From positions 372,001-436,000 of the forward strand of contig JAWKIR010000004.1 in NCBI GenBank assembly GCA_041394245.1: DNA of 64,000 bases, written 5' to 3'. Made by a program: the position numbers and the translations under genes. Numbering within the stretch: the stretch's first letter is position 1; every line of letters starts with the position of its first letter. Source of the stretch: Acidimicrobiales bacterium. GTDB taxonomy: Bacteria; Actinomycetota; Acidimicrobiia; Acidimicrobiales; Aldehydirespiratoraceae. Of the stretch, positions 35,357-44,478 are shown piece by piece. The notes under the pieces are model-generated. The model worked only from the letters and a program-made list of their open reading frames with translations. It did no database searches and had not been told where the DNA came from.

Positions 35357-35364
35357 TTCGGGAG

Positions 35365-37191
35365 CTACCCGAGGATCGCCCGCACGCCGGCGGCGATGCC
35401 GGCGGCATCGAGGCCGAACCCGGCGTGGATCTCGTCGGGGTCGCCGTGCGGGATGTACTCGGTGGGGACGCCGAGCACTCGGACCCGACACTCGGCACCG
35501 CGCTCACCGAGAGCATCACGAACGCCGGCGCCGGCACCACCGATGCGCAACCCGTCTTCGACGGTCACGACGAGGCGATGATCGGCGATGTCGTCGATCA
35601 TCGCGGGGTCGAGCGGGGTGACGACGCGGGGGTCATAGACGGTCGCGTCGATGCCGTCGGCCGCCAGCAGGTCGGCGGCGCCCAGTGCGGCGCCGAGCAT
35701 CTGGCCGAAGCCGAGCAGGGCCACGGAGCCGTCGCCCGAGCGGAGCCGGCGAGCCCGCAGACCGGATCCGACCTCGTTGTCGGGGACATGGGTCGCCTTG
35801 CCCCGTGACCAGCGGATGGCGACGGGTCCGTCGGTGAGGCCCATGGCGTCTTCCATCATCTGCTGGATCTCCTGATAGCTCGACGGTGCGAAGACCGTCA
35901 TGCCCGGGACCTTGGTGAGCAGGACGAGATCGAGGATGCCGTGGTGCGAGGCGCCGTCGGGGCCGGTGATGCCGGCCCGGTCGAGACAGAAGATCACGGG
36001 CTGCCCGTGGAGCCCCACGTCGAGGTTGACCTGGTCGAACGCTCTCGTGAGGAATGTTGCATAGACGGCGACGAGGGGGCGGAGACCGCCCATCGCCATG
36101 CCCGCCGCTGCGGTGACCGCGTGCTGCTCGGCGATGCCGACGTCGATACAGCGGTCGGGGAAGCGTTCGCGGAAGGGGAGGAGTCCCGTCGAATCGGGCA
36201 TCGCCGCGGTGATCGCGACGAGCTCGGGATGCTGATCACCCAGCTTCACGAGCGTCTCGGAGAACGCAGCGGTGTAGCTGCCCTCCTTCATCGACCCCGT
36301 GTCGTGCATGTTCTTGACGTCGTCCTGCTCGGCCGGTGCGTACCCCCGACCCTTCTGGGTGAGGACGTGGACGACGACCGGGCCCTCGAACTCCCTCGCG
36401 TTCTCGAGCGCTTCCTCGACCGACGCGATGTCGTGGCCGTCGAAGGGCCCCATGTAGCGCACGCCGAGATCCTCGAAGAAGGCCGACGGCTCCCACATCT
36501 CGCGGATCGCGGCCTTCGACATCTTGACACCGCGCCCGATCTGCTCGCCGACCCACGGGATGCGCTCGGCGATCTCCTCGATCTTTGCCTGGCGCCGCAT
36601 GTAGGTCGGGTTGTTGCGGATCTTGACGAGGCTCTCGGAGAGCTTCGAGACCGTCGGTGCATAGGAGCGGCCGTTGTCGTTGAGCACGACCACCACGTCG
36701 CGTCCGCTGTGGCCGAGGTTGTTGAGCCCCTCGAAGGCCATACCGCCGGTGAGCGCGCCGTCGCCGATGACGGCGACGACCTCACGCCGCGCATCGCCGG
36801 CGTGGAACGCCGTGGCGAGCCCGTGGGCGTACGAGAGCACCGTCGACGCGTGGCTGTTCTCGATCCAGTCGTGCTCCGACTCGGCTCGCGACGGGTAGCC
36901 GGAGAGGCCGCCGGTCTGGCGCAGGGTCCGGAAGTCGCGGGCTCGGCCGGTCAGCATCTTGTGGACGTAGGCCTGATGTCCGGTGTCCCAGAGGATCACG
37001 TCGTGGGGCGACCGGAACACCCGGTGCAGCGCGATCGTAAGCTCGACTGCGCCGAGGTTGGAGCCCAGGTGGCCGCCGTGTTCGTTGACGGCGTCGATGA
37101 TCTCGTGGCGGATCTGCTCGGCGAGATCGTCGAGCTCGGCGTAGCTCCGTCCTTGGAGGTCTTCGGGGCCGTTGACGGCGTCGAGCAACAT
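35365..37191 (-). CDS. dxs: 1-deoxy-D-xylulose-5-phosphate synthase
   Basis: First enzyme of the MEP isoprenoid pathway; condenses pyruvate and glyceraldehyde 3-phosphate using thiamine diphosphate. 608 residues, normal length. The TPP motif is GDGALTGGMAFEGLNN, with HGGHLGSNLGAVELTIALH and WDTGHQAYVHKML near the N-terminus, the transketolase central region DVGIAEQHAVTAAAGMA and IPHGDPDEIHAGFGLD at the end. The ATG at 37191 is preferred because GAGGAA lies just upstream. A perfect GGCACGCGTGCC palindrome (37205-37216) sits before the RBS. Confidence 0.96.
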   Translation of the reverse strand: MLLDAVNGPEDLQGRSYAELDDLAEQIRHEIIDAVNEHGGHLGSNLGAVELTIALHRVFRSPHDVILWDTGHQAYVHKMLTGRARDFRTLRQTGGLSGYPSRAESEHDWIENSHASTVLSYAHGLATAFHAGDARREVVAVIGDGALTGGMAFEGLNNLGHSGRDVVVVLNDNGRSYAPTVSKLSESLVKIRNNPTYMRRQAKIEEIAERIPWVGEQIGRGVKMSKAAIREMWEPSAFFEDLGVRYMGPFDGHDIASVEEALENAREFEGPVVVHVLTQKGRGYAPAEQDDVKNMHDTGSMKEGSYTAAFSETLVKLGDQHPELVAITAAMPDSTGLLPFRERFPDRCIDVGIAEQHAVTAAAGMAMGGLRPLVAVYATFLTRAFDQVNLDVGLHGQPVIFCLDRAGITGPDGASHHGILDLVLLTKVPGMTVFAPSSYQEIQQMMEDAMGLTDGPVAIRWSRGKATHVPDNEVGSGLRARRLRSGDGSVALLGFGQMLGAALGAADLLAADGIDATVYDPRVVTPLDPAMIDDIADHRLVVTVEDGLRIGGAGAGVRDALGERGAECRVRVLGVPTEYIPHGDPDEIHAGFGLDAAGIAAGVRAILG

Positions 37192-37204
37192 GTGTTTCCT
37201 CACG

Positions 37205-37216
37205 GGCACGCGTGCC
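37205..37216. promoter_or_regulatory. 12-bp perfect palindrome upstream of dxs
   Basis: GGCACGCGTGCC, 14-25 bases before the dxs ATG and just upstream of its RBS. It could be an operator or part of the leader. A GCCGCC-GCG-GGCGGC hairpin lies at 37233-37247. Confidence 0.3.
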
Positions 37217-37246
37217 TCACGAAACGAAGCGGGCCGCCGCGGGCGG

Positions 37247-37270
37247 CGCTACCCGGCTTTCAGGGTAGCG
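37247..37270 (-). terminator. Hairpin overlapping the end of the PAP2 gene
   Basis: CGCTACCC-N8-GGGTAGCG is a perfect 8-bp stem that includes the TAG stop of the PAP2 gene. No U-run follows. It may attenuate transcription between the PAP2 gene and dxs. Confidence 0.35.
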
Positions 37271-38088
37271 CCACGTTCGCGCGGTTGACGGAAGCGGCCG
37301 GGGAACAGCCGAGCCAACGGACTCGCGATCGCCAGGCCGAACCCGAGCGCGGTCAAGCCGCCGATGGCATCGATCCAGTAGTGGTTCGCCGTCACGATGA
37401 TCGCGAAGAGCGTGACGAACGGGTACGCGGCGATGGCGACGCGGGCCCAGCGTCGGCGCAGCACCGGGAACAGACCGATTGCGCACCACGTGGACCATGC
37501 GATGTGGAGGCTCGGCATCGCCGCGTACTGATTCGAGATCGACTCCATCGTGTCGGTTTCGAAGGACCAGAGTCCGCCCGGGTCGACGAGCGTGTCGACA
37601 TAGTCGTGGTCGGGGCTGCAGGCGCCGTAGGACGACTGCGGCTCGCATGCCGACAGCAGCCGCGGTGGCATCAGCGGGAAGAACGCGAACCCGATGAGCG
37701 CCGCCATCGTCGTCGCGGCCAACGCCGAACGCATGAACATGTAGCGCTGCGGGAAGCGCAGGAAGAGGAAGACCATCGCGAAGATGGTCACGGCGAAGTG
37801 GAAGGTCCCGTAGAAGACGTTCCAGAACACGATGAACGGGTCGTAGGCGAGGAATCGGGCCTGGATCCACTCCTCGTGGTAGAGCCCGAGCGCCCGCTCG
37901 ATGTCGATGACGTGCAGGGCGTTGTCGAAGGCGCGATCGATGATGTCGCCGCCCAGCGCCGAGCCGAACTGGTTCCGGATCGTGGAGTAGATCACGTAGA
38001 AGGCCAGGGTGATCAGGCCTTCGACCCACCAATGGACGCCGGCCTCGCCTGGGGTGGTCGGATCGGGAGGGGAGTCGAGTTCGCGCAT
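37249..38088 (-). CDS. PAP2-superfamily membrane phosphatase/transferase (Aur1-like)
   Basis: A 279-residue membrane protein with about six helices. The phosphatase signature is split across AAMPSLHIAWSTWCAIG (motif 2, catalytic His) and TANHYWIDAIGG (motif 3, His and Asp), as in inositol-phosphotransferase (Aur1/Ipt1)-type PAP2 proteins. A large extracytoplasmic loop carries two Cys (SACEPQSSYGACSP). It probably acts on a phospholipid or prenyl-phosphate headgroup. It lies upstream of dxs on the same strand. The start could also be GTG 38112. Confidence 0.85.
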   Translation of the reverse strand: MRELDSPPDPTTPGEAGVHWWVEGLITLAFYVIYSTIRNQFGSALGGDIIDRAFDNALHVIDIERALGLYHEEWIQARFLAYDPFIVFWNVFYGTFHFAVTIFAMVFLFLRFPQRYMFMRSALAATTMAALIGFAFFPLMPPRLLSACEPQSSYGACSPDHDYVDTLVDPGGLWSFETDTMESISNQYAAMPSLHIAWSTWCAIGLFPVLRRRWARVAIAAYPFVTLFAIIVTANHYWIDAIGGLTALGFGLAIASPLARLFPGRFRQPRERGATLKAG

Positions 38089-38116
38089 GATCGCGTCGGT
38101 GGGCGCCGCCACCGGT

Positions 38117-38497
38117 CTACTCGGTCGCTCGTTCGAGGAACCGGTCGCGGTCGACGAGGACCCGTACCACGCGCCCCGAGGCGATGATCCCGCGGACATC
38201 TCCGGCCTCGACGGCGAACGTCAGCCGCCGACCCTCGACCCGGTCGAGCACAGCCGAGATCGTGACGTCGGCACCCACGGGGCTGGGCTGCACGTGGTCG
38301 ATCTGCATGCGCATCCCCACCGTCGTCTGGCCCGGTTCGAGGTGCCCGGCGACAGCCTGCACACATGCGGCCTCGGCCCATGCGAGCACGCGCGGGGTCG
38401 ACAGGACGTCGACATCGCCCGAGCCCATGGCCATGGCGGTGTCGTCGTCGGAGACCTTGCGTTCGATACGGGCGACCAACCCGGCGTCCACGGACAT
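38117..38497 (-). CDS. Hotdog-fold thioesterase (FlK-like)
   Basis: A 126-residue protein resembling fluoroacetyl-CoA thioesterase FlK and related hotdog proteins: VSDDDTAMAMGSGDVDVLST, PRVLAWAEAACVQAV (catalytic Glu/Thr region) and TVGMRMQIDHVQPSPVGADV. Likely an acyl-CoA thioesterase of unknown specificity. The ATG at 38497 is selected by TATGGT (38510-38505) ending seven bases before it. It ends 28 bases before the PAP2 start and may be co-transcribed with it. Divergent from tldD. Confidence 0.82.
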   Translation of the reverse strand: MSVDAGLVARIERKVSDDDTAMAMGSGDVDVLSTPRVLAWAEAACVQAVAGHLEPGQTTVGMRMQIDHVQPSPVGADVTISAVLDRVEGRRLTFAVEAGDVRGIIASGRVVRVLVDRDRFLERATE

Positions 38498-38536
38498 CGG
38501 CGGTACCATAGCCAACCCCCGGCCCAGGAGGTCTCC

Positions 38537-39928
38537 GTGCTCGATCACGAGCTCATCAACCGCACGCTCGGCACCGCGCTCCGCACCGGTGGAGAGTTCG
38601 CCGAGGTCTTCGTCGAAGACAAGCGTTCCTCCTCCGCGACCCTCGACGACGGTCGGGTCGAGGAGCTCACCAGCGGCCGCGACCGTGGCGCCGGCATCCG
38701 TGTCGTGGTCGGCGACACCACCGGTTTCGCGCACACCGCCGATCTCTCCGAAGCCGGTTTGGCGAAGGCCGCCGAGGCGGCCGCGGCGGCCGCACGCGGC
38801 GGCGGTGGCGGAGTCCGCGAGGTCGCGGTCCATCCGGTCGACGGTCCCCGGCCACGTCCGGTTCGCATCGCGCCCGAAGACGTGGCGAAGGCGACCAAGG
38901 TCGAACTCCTCTCGCTGGCCGATGCGGCCGCTCGTGGCGAAGGCTCGGCGATCACCCAGGTGTCGGCCCGCTACGGCGACAGCCGGCGACGGATCCTGGT
39001 CGCCAACAGCGACGGCCTGCTCGCCGAGGACGACCAGGTCCGCACCCTGTTCTCGGTCTCCTGCGTCGCCACCGGCGACACCGGGCTCCAGACCGGTCGG
39101 GAATCGGCCGGGCGCACGGTCGGGTTCGAACTCTTCGACGAGACCGATGTCGAGGACATGGCGCGCCGGGCCGCCGGTCGCGCGATCACGAAGCTCGCTG
39201 CTCGCCCGGCACCGTCCGGCGCGATGCCGGTGGTGGTCGGTCCCGGCGGCGGCGGGGTGCTCTTCCACGAGGCATGCGGGCACGGCCTCGAAGCCGACCT
39301 CGTGGCCAAGTCGGCCAGCGTGTTCGCCGGCCGGGTCGGCGAGGCGGTCGCCACGCCACTCGTGACCCTCGTCGACGACGGCACGATGGCCGGGGAGTGG
39401 GGACACTTCACGATCGACGACGAGGGCCGGGCGGCTGCACACAACGTCTTGATCCAGGACGGCGTCCTCACGGACTACATGTGGGATCACCTGCGGGCCC
39501 GCAAGGAGGGCCGACCCAGTTCCGGCAACGGCCGCCGCCAGAGCTACCAGCACCTCCCGATGGTGCGGATGACCAACACCTATCTCGCCAACGGGTCCGA
39601 CGATCCGGCCGACATCGTCAGCAGCACCGACCACGGTGTCTATGTCGCCCAGCTCGGGGGTGGCCAGGTCAACACCGCCACCGGCGACTTCGTGTTCGGC
39701 ATGACCGAGGCCTATCTCATCGAGAACGGCGAGATCACCGAGCCGATCCGCGAGGGCAACCTGATCGGCAACGGTCCCGAGGTGCTCACGCGCATCGATG
39801 CGTTGGGCAACGACTTCGCGATGGGCTCGCCGGGCACGTGTGGCAAAGACGGCCAGGGTGTGCCGGTGGGCGACGGGACCCCGACGCTGCGGGTGACCAG
39901 CCTCACCGTCGGCGGCACCGCGGCCTGA
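38537..39928 (+). CDS. tldD: TldD metalloprotease subunit
   Basis: The catalytic half of the heterodimeric TldD/TldE zinc protease, which degrades unfolded peptides and matures some modified peptides. 463 residues with a GTG start after a strong AGGAGGT site. The zinc motif is LFHEACGHGLEADL (HExxxH, H244, E245, H249). The downstream Cys ligand region is GSPGTCGKDGQGVPVGDG. The N-terminal domain matches TldD (VEELTSGRDRGAGIRVVVGD). Followed by two tldE paralogues. Confidence 0.93.
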   Translation: MLDHELINRTLGTALRTGGEFAEVFVEDKRSSSATLDDGRVEELTSGRDRGAGIRVVVGDTTGFAHTADLSEAGLAKAAEAAAAAARGGGGGVREVAVHPVDGPRPRPVRIAPEDVAKATKVELLSLADAAARGEGSAITQVSARYGDSRRRILVANSDGLLAEDDQVRTLFSVSCVATGDTGLQTGRESAGRTVGFELFDETDVEDMARRAAGRAITKLAARPAPSGAMPVVVGPGGGGVLFHEACGHGLEADLVAKSASVFAGRVGEAVATPLVTLVDDGTMAGEWGHFTIDDEGRAAAHNVLIQDGVLTDYMWDHLRARKEGRPSSGNGRRQSYQHLPMVRMTNTYLANGSDDPADIVSSTDHGVYVAQLGGGQVNTATGDFVFGMTEAYLIENGEITEPIREGNLIGNGPEVLTRIDALGNDFAMGSPGTCGKDGQGVPVGDGTPTLRVTSLTVGGTAA

Positions 39929-39938
39929 GGCGGGGGTC

Positions 39939-41282
39939 ATGGAAGAACTGATCGACATCGCCGATCGCGTCGCCGGATGGGCGCACGACGGCGAGCAGGT
40001 GGAGGCGTTCGTCGTCCACGAGCACGAGACCGAGATCCGGGCCTACGACGGTGATGTCGAGTCGCTCACCTCGGCCGAGAGCCAGGGAATCGGGGTGCGC
40101 GTCGTCGTCGATGGCCGACAGGGCTACGCGTACGCGGGAACCCTCGAGGAGGGCGCCCTGCAGGAGACCCTGCGGGAGGCGCGAGACAATGCGTCCTTCG
40201 CCCAACCCGACGAGTTCAACGGGGTGGCCGTGCCCGACGGCGTCGCCACCGCGGAGCTCGACCTCTTCGATGCGTCCCTAGCCGACTTCTCGACCGACGA
40301 GAAGGTGGCCCTCGCGATCGAGCTCGAGCGGGCGACCCGGGCCGCGGACCCCCGCATCTCCGGCATCGAGTCGGCCGAATACGTCGACACGGTCTACGAG
40401 TCCGCGGTCGCGACATCGACCGGAATCCGGAGCTCGACGCGCGAGACGGGCTGCTACCTGTCGGCCTACTCGCTGGCCGAAGCCGACGGCGAGACGCAGA
40501 CCGGATTCGGGTTCTCGATCGGACGCGGCCCCTCGGCGCTCGATCCGGCCAAGGCCGCCGCCGATGCGGCAGAGCGGGCCACGCGCCTCCTCGGCGCCGT
40601 GAAGCCCGAGACGGGTCGAGTCACCGTGGTCCTCGACCCGTGGGTGACCGCCCAGCTGCTCGGCATCATCGGCCACACGCTCACCGGCGATGCGGTGCAG
40701 CGGGGCCGCTCCTTGTTCGCCGACCGGGTCGGCGAACAGGTCGCGGTGGCGGATCTGATCCTGGTCGACGACGCCACCGACCCCGATGCGTTCACCGCGT
40801 CGATGGTCGACGGCGAAGGCCTCGCGACCCGACCGACGTCGCTCATCGAGGGCGGCGTGCTGCAGGGATTCCTGCACAACAGCTACTCGGCCCGTCGGGG
40901 CGGCACCATGTCGACGGGGTCCGCCGTGCGCGGCGGATTCAAGGGTGCGCCGGGAGTCGGCGCCCACGCGCTCGCCTTGCGCCCCGGAAGCAAGACTCAG
41001 GCCGAGCTCATCGCCGGGATCGACGACGGCCTGCTCGTCCAGGGCGTCGCGGGGTTGCATTCCGGCGTCAATCCCGTGTCGGGCGATTTCTCCACCGGTG
41101 CGGAAGGACTGCGGATTCGCAACGGCGAGGTCGCCGAGCCTTTGCGTGAGCTCACGATCGCGTCGACCATCCAGCGCCTCCTGCTCGACATCCAGGGGAT
41201 CGGTGCCGATCTCGAGTGGCTGCCCATGAGCGCTGCCGGGGTGAGCCTCGTGGTCGCCGATGTCACCATGTCGGGCGTCTGA
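39939..41282 (+). CDS. tldE: TldE/PmbA subunit, copy 1
   Basis: A 447-residue partner of TldD. It has the shared N-terminal pattern (VESLTSAESQGIGVRVVVDG, AREAREDNASF-like segment, VAVPDGV) and the C-terminal half with NSYSARRGGTMSTGSAVRGG, GVAGLHSGVNPVSGDFSTGAEG and EPLRELTIAST. It lacks the HExxxH zinc motif, as expected for TldE. Ten bases separate it from tldD. The TldD/TldE dimer forms a closed chamber for peptides. Confidence 0.92.
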   Translation: MEELIDIADRVAGWAHDGEQVEAFVVHEHETEIRAYDGDVESLTSAESQGIGVRVVVDGRQGYAYAGTLEEGALQETLREARDNASFAQPDEFNGVAVPDGVATAELDLFDASLADFSTDEKVALAIELERATRAADPRISGIESAEYVDTVYESAVATSTGIRSSTRETGCYLSAYSLAEADGETQTGFGFSIGRGPSALDPAKAAADAAERATRLLGAVKPETGRVTVVLDPWVTAQLLGIIGHTLTGDAVQRGRSLFADRVGEQVAVADLILVDDATDPDAFTASMVDGEGLATRPTSLIEGGVLQGFLHNSYSARRGGTMSTGSAVRGGFKGAPGVGAHALALRPGSKTQAELIAGIDDGLLVQGVAGLHSGVNPVSGDFSTGAEGLRIRNGEVAEPLRELTIASTIQRLLLDIQGIGADLEWLPMSAAGVSLVVADVTMSGV

Positions 41283-41286
41283 TCCG

Positions 41287-42633
41287 TTGACCGAACTCGA
41301 CGAGATCGCGCGTGCCCTGCTCGCGTCGGCGCAGGCCGGTGACGATGTCGAGGTGTGCGTCGGGCGCGCCGTGGAGACGACCGTCCGCGTCCATGGTGGC
41401 GAGGTCGAGTCGCTGACCGTCGCCGAATCGCACGGTGTGGGCGTGCGTGTGGTCGTCGGCCGCCGCGAAGGTCATGCCCACGCGGGCAGCTTCGACGCCG
41501 ACGTCGTGCGTGACCTCGTCGCCGAGGCGCGCGACAACGCGACGTTCGCGCAGGACGACGAACGCGTCGGGCTCGCCGTGCCCGATGGTGTCGCCGCCGT
41601 GCCGGTGGATCGTTGGGACGTCTCGGTCGCCTCGACCCCGGTCGACGACAAGATCGCGCTGGCCGTCGCGCTGGAGGCGGCCGTGCTCGCCGCCGACGCC
41701 CGCATCCGCGGCGTGCGGGCATCGGTCTATGGCGACACCTCGAGCGAGGTCGTCATCAGGAGCACCACCGGCATCGAGAGCCACACCACCGGCACGATGG
41801 CATCACTGTCGACGAGTGTCCTGGTCGACGACGTCGACGGCGGCACGCGTACGGGTGGCGCGGTCGACGCGGCACGGGGTCCGGTCGGGCTCGATGTCGA
41901 CAAGGTCGCCGAACTCGCCGTGGCCCGGGGACTGCAGCTGCTCGGTGCGGTCACGCCGACGACCGGACGACCGACCGTCGTGTTCGAGCCGCGGTTCGCG
42001 GCGACGATACTCGGCCTGGTTGCGGGGATGCTGTCCGGAGAGCGGGTCGTCAAGGGCCGTACCCCGTTCGCCGACCGCGTCGGCGACACCGTCGCGGCCG
42101 AGATCCTGTCGCTCTTCGACGATGCGACCGACCCGGATTCACTTGCCGCTGCGGCCTTCGACGGCGAGGGGCTGGCCTGTCGCCGCGTGCCGCTCATCGG
42201 CGGAGGAACGCTCGACGGCTTCCTCCACGACACGAGAAGCGCCAGAGGTCTGGGGACGACGTCGACCGGTTCGGCGCTGCGCAGCATCCGTGGTGGGCCG
42301 TCGCCCGGGTATCGAGCGTTGCACGTGGCCCCGGGCTCGGGTGGACTCGACGACTTCATCGCCGGCATCGACGACGGACTTCTCGTGGCCTCACTGCAGG
42401 GCCTGCACTCCGGCGTCAACGCCGTCAGCGGCGATCTGTCGGTCGGCGTCGAAGGCGTCCGGATCCGAAACGGTGCCCTGGCGGAGCCCATCCGGGAGGG
42501 GACCCTGGCCGGCGCGATTCCGAGGATGTTGCTCGATATCACCGCCGTCGGTGCCGACAGGGAACACCAACCCGGCGGTTCGATCGTTCCGTCGCTCGTC
42601 ATGGAGGGCCTGACCCTCGGTGGAGGTGGCTGA
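41287..42633 (+). CDS. TldE/PmbA paralogue, copy 2
   Basis: A 448-residue paralogue of the preceding TldE, with the same landmarks (VESLTVAESHGVGVRVVVG, AEARDNATFAQ, LQGLHSGVNAVSGDLSVGVE, EPIREGTLAGAIP) but clearly diverged. It lacks a zinc motif. I take the TTG at 41287, four bases after the upstream stop; an in-frame ATG at 41260 inside the previous gene is the alternative. One TldD with two TldE partners suggests alternative dimers with different peptide preferences. Confidence 0.88.
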   Translation: MTELDEIARALLASAQAGDDVEVCVGRAVETTVRVHGGEVESLTVAESHGVGVRVVVGRREGHAHAGSFDADVVRDLVAEARDNATFAQDDERVGLAVPDGVAAVPVDRWDVSVASTPVDDKIALAVALEAAVLAADARIRGVRASVYGDTSSEVVIRSTTGIESHTTGTMASLSTSVLVDDVDGGTRTGGAVDAARGPVGLDVDKVAELAVARGLQLLGAVTPTTGRPTVVFEPRFAATILGLVAGMLSGERVVKGRTPFADRVGDTVAAEILSLFDDATDPDSLAAAAFDGEGLACRRVPLIGGGTLDGFLHDTRSARGLGTTSTGSALRSIRGGPSPGYRALHVAPGSGGLDDFIAGIDDGLLVASLQGLHSGVNAVSGDLSVGVEGVRIRNGALAEPIREGTLAGAIPRMLLDITAVGADREHQPGGSIVPSLVMEGLTLGGGG

Positions 42634-42636
42634 CCC

Positions 42637-43446
42637 GTGGAGATCCTGCATGCGATCGTCCTGGGCATCGTCCAGGGGCTCTCGGAATTCCTGCCGATCT
42701 CGTCGAGCGGCCATCTCGAGCTGACCCGCTGGCTGTTCGGTTGGGACGACCTGACCCCCGAGTTGGAGACCTCGTTCGACGTGGCCGTGCACATGGGCAC
42801 CCTGCTCGGCGCCATCGCGTACCTGCGCAAGGATGTCGTGAAGTACCTGCTGGCAGGCTTCGCTCCCCTCCGGGGCGGCACGCTCGGTACCGACGGCCGG
42901 ATCGCCTGGTTCCTGGTGGCCTCTGCGGTTCCGGCCGGGATCACCGGCGTCGTGCTGAAGGACCAGATCGCCGATCTCGACAGCATCGCCATGATCGCCG
43001 TCATGCTGATCGTCTTCGGCGTGTTGCTGTTCATCGCCGACCGGCTCCCCGAACGCCGACCGCTCGACGACTTCACGCTGCGCGACGCGCTCATGATGGG
43101 CGTGGGCCAGGCGCTCGCCCTCCAGCCCGGCGTCTCACGTTCCGGCGCGACGCTGACGGTGTCGCGCTTCGTCGGGTTCGAACGGGATGCCGCGGCTCGT
43201 CTCGTGTTCTTGATGAGCCTGCCGGTCATCGCCGGCGCCGGAGTCTTCTCACTGCTCGACGCCCGGATCCCGAGCGACTTCTGGCCGCCCTTCCTGTGGG
43301 GCATGGCGGCATCGGCCGTCACCGGCTGGCTCGCGGTCTGGGGAACGCTGCAACTGGTGCGGACCCGGACCTTCCGGCCGTTCGTGATCTATCGCATCGT
43401 GGCCGGCCTGGCCGTGCTCGTGATCCTCTCGACGAGCTGGCGCTGA
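42637..43446 (+). CDS. uppP: Undecaprenyl-diphosphatase
   Basis: A 269-residue integral membrane enzyme of the BacA family that recycles undecaprenyl diphosphate to the monophosphate carrier for cell-wall synthesis. Both signatures are intact: IVQGLSEFLPISSSGHLELT (Glu and Ser-rich motif) and LQPGVSRSGATLTVSRF (Arg motif). About eight helices. GTG start, three bases after the second tldE stop, so it is probably in the same transcript. Confidence 0.94.
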   Translation: MEILHAIVLGIVQGLSEFLPISSSGHLELTRWLFGWDDLTPELETSFDVAVHMGTLLGAIAYLRKDVVKYLLAGFAPLRGGTLGTDGRIAWFLVASAVPAGITGVVLKDQIADLDSIAMIAVMLIVFGVLLFIADRLPERRPLDDFTLRDALMMGVGQALALQPGVSRSGATLTVSRFVGFERDAAARLVFLMSLPVIAGAGVFSLLDARIPSDFWPPFLWGMAASAVTGWLAVWGTLQLVRTRTFRPFVIYRIVAGLAVLVILSTSWR

Positions 43447-43449
43447 TCC

Positions 43450-44106
43450 TCACCCGGTCACGACCGGCACCACATCGCCGGTGGTGAACGCCCGGATCAC
43501 CGCCGGAAGGTCACCGTCGTCGACGGCGACCACCGGCACGCGGTCATCGGTGACGTCGACGACCACGGCACCGGCGGCGACCAGGTCGCCGTCGAGGAGG
43601 CCGTAGAGGTCGACCCGGTCCCCGACCTCGAGGTGGGGGGCAGCGGACGAGAGTGCGACAGCGCCGCGACCCGACCCGAGGTGTGAACCGTCGGACGCCT
43701 CGTCGACGCCGTCCACGCGGCCGGCCCGCACGATCTCTCCCTCGCCGACAGAGTCGAGCAGGCGACCTCCGACGGGCGCCACCGTGACCGCGTCGGCCGG
43801 TAACGCGGCAGGGGGCAGCAGCCGGGTGACCAGGTCGCTCTCAGCGAGCACGTGGCCCGATTCGAGATCGGTCACGACGGTCCACGCGGCGACGTGGGGT
43901 CCCCACTCGGCCCGCAGCCGAGCGGCAGCCTGGTGTTCGGCACGAAGCGCGACCAATGACGCGAGGATCAGGAGCGCGGCCACGATCGGACGTGTGCGGC
44001 GATCGTGGCGCAGCGACCTGAGCGGTGCCCTTGCCCTCGTCGGAAACCTCGGTGCGCGGGTCGGTCGACTCGGGCTCGCGGTCGGTCGGGTCTTCACGGG
44101 CGGCAC
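43450..44106 (-). CDS. SAF-domain membrane-anchored protein
   Basis: A 218-residue protein with a basic Arg/Pro-rich N-terminus, one transmembrane helix (PIVAALLILASLVALRA) and an extracytoplasmic SAF domain (VVTDLESGHVLAESDLVTR, GEIVRAGRVDG). These domains occur in CpaB/FlgA-like proteins. In actinobacteria a gene of this type is often found beside fmdB, as here. A pilus-related role is possible, but no tad genes lie nearby. GTG start, 51 bases after fmdB. Confidence 0.75.
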   Translation of the reverse strand: MPPVKTRPTASPSRPTRAPRFPTRARAPLRSLRHDRRTRPIVAALLILASLVALRAEHQAAARLRAEWGPHVAAWTVVTDLESGHVLAESDLVTRLLPPAALPADAVTVAPVGGRLLDSVGEGEIVRAGRVDGVDEASDGSHLGSGRGAVALSSAAPHLEVGDRVDLYGLLDGDLVAAGAVVVDVTDDRVPVVAVDDGDLPAVIRAFTTGDVVPVVTG

Positions 44107-44157
44107 GTCCTCGGTTGCTCGAAACGGGGAAGTGCGGTGCGGGTGGACCCGCGAAGG

Positions 44158-44478
44158 TCAGTCGGTGCCGGGTTTCGTCGCGCTGCTCGAGCTCGACGAA
44201 TCGGTCTTCGGTGTTTCCTTCGGCTTCTCCGTCGCCGTCTTCTCGGCGGACGGTTTCTCGGCGGCCGGCTTCGCGGAGCTTCCGTGGTCGTTCTTGTAGA
44301 AGCCCTCGCCCTTGAACGAGATGCCGACCTTGCTGAAGACCTTCTTGACCGACGCGCCGCAGGTCGCGGTCTCGCCTTCGTGCACCTGGGGGCACTCGGT
44401 CAGCGCGTCGTCGGAAAACGACTGCCACAACTCGAACATCTCACCGGTGCGTTCACATCGATAGTCGTAAGTGGGCAC
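44158..44478 (-). CDS. FmdB-family zinc-ribbon protein, atypical Cys set
   Basis: A 106-residue protein starting VPTYDYRCERTGEMFELW at a GTG. Residues 1-55 match the FmdB zinc ribbon and the usual SKVGISFKGEGFYKND follows. The tail is a long Lys/Glu/Thr/Ser-rich low-complexity stretch (about 40 residues). The first zinc knuckle is broken: CERT in place of the usual CxxC. The second is spread out (CPQVHEGETATC). Zinc binding may be altered. TATCCT lies eight bases before the GTG. Confidence 0.8.
   Translation of the reverse strand: MPTYDYRCERTGEMFELWQSFSDDALTECPQVHEGETATCGASVKKVFSKVGISFKGEGFYKNDHGSSAKPAAEKPSAEKTATEKPKETPKTDSSSSSSATKPGTD

Noticed and set aside
35941..38187. Plus-strand frame of 748 codons opposite dxs and the PAP2 gene
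   Set aside because: Translation lacks any domain pattern, and both genes on the other strand carry complete family motifs.
41260..41286. ATG at 41260 as start of the second TldE
   Set aside because: It lies within the end of the first TldE gene and adds residues that do not match the family; the TTG at 41287 gives the usual N-terminus.
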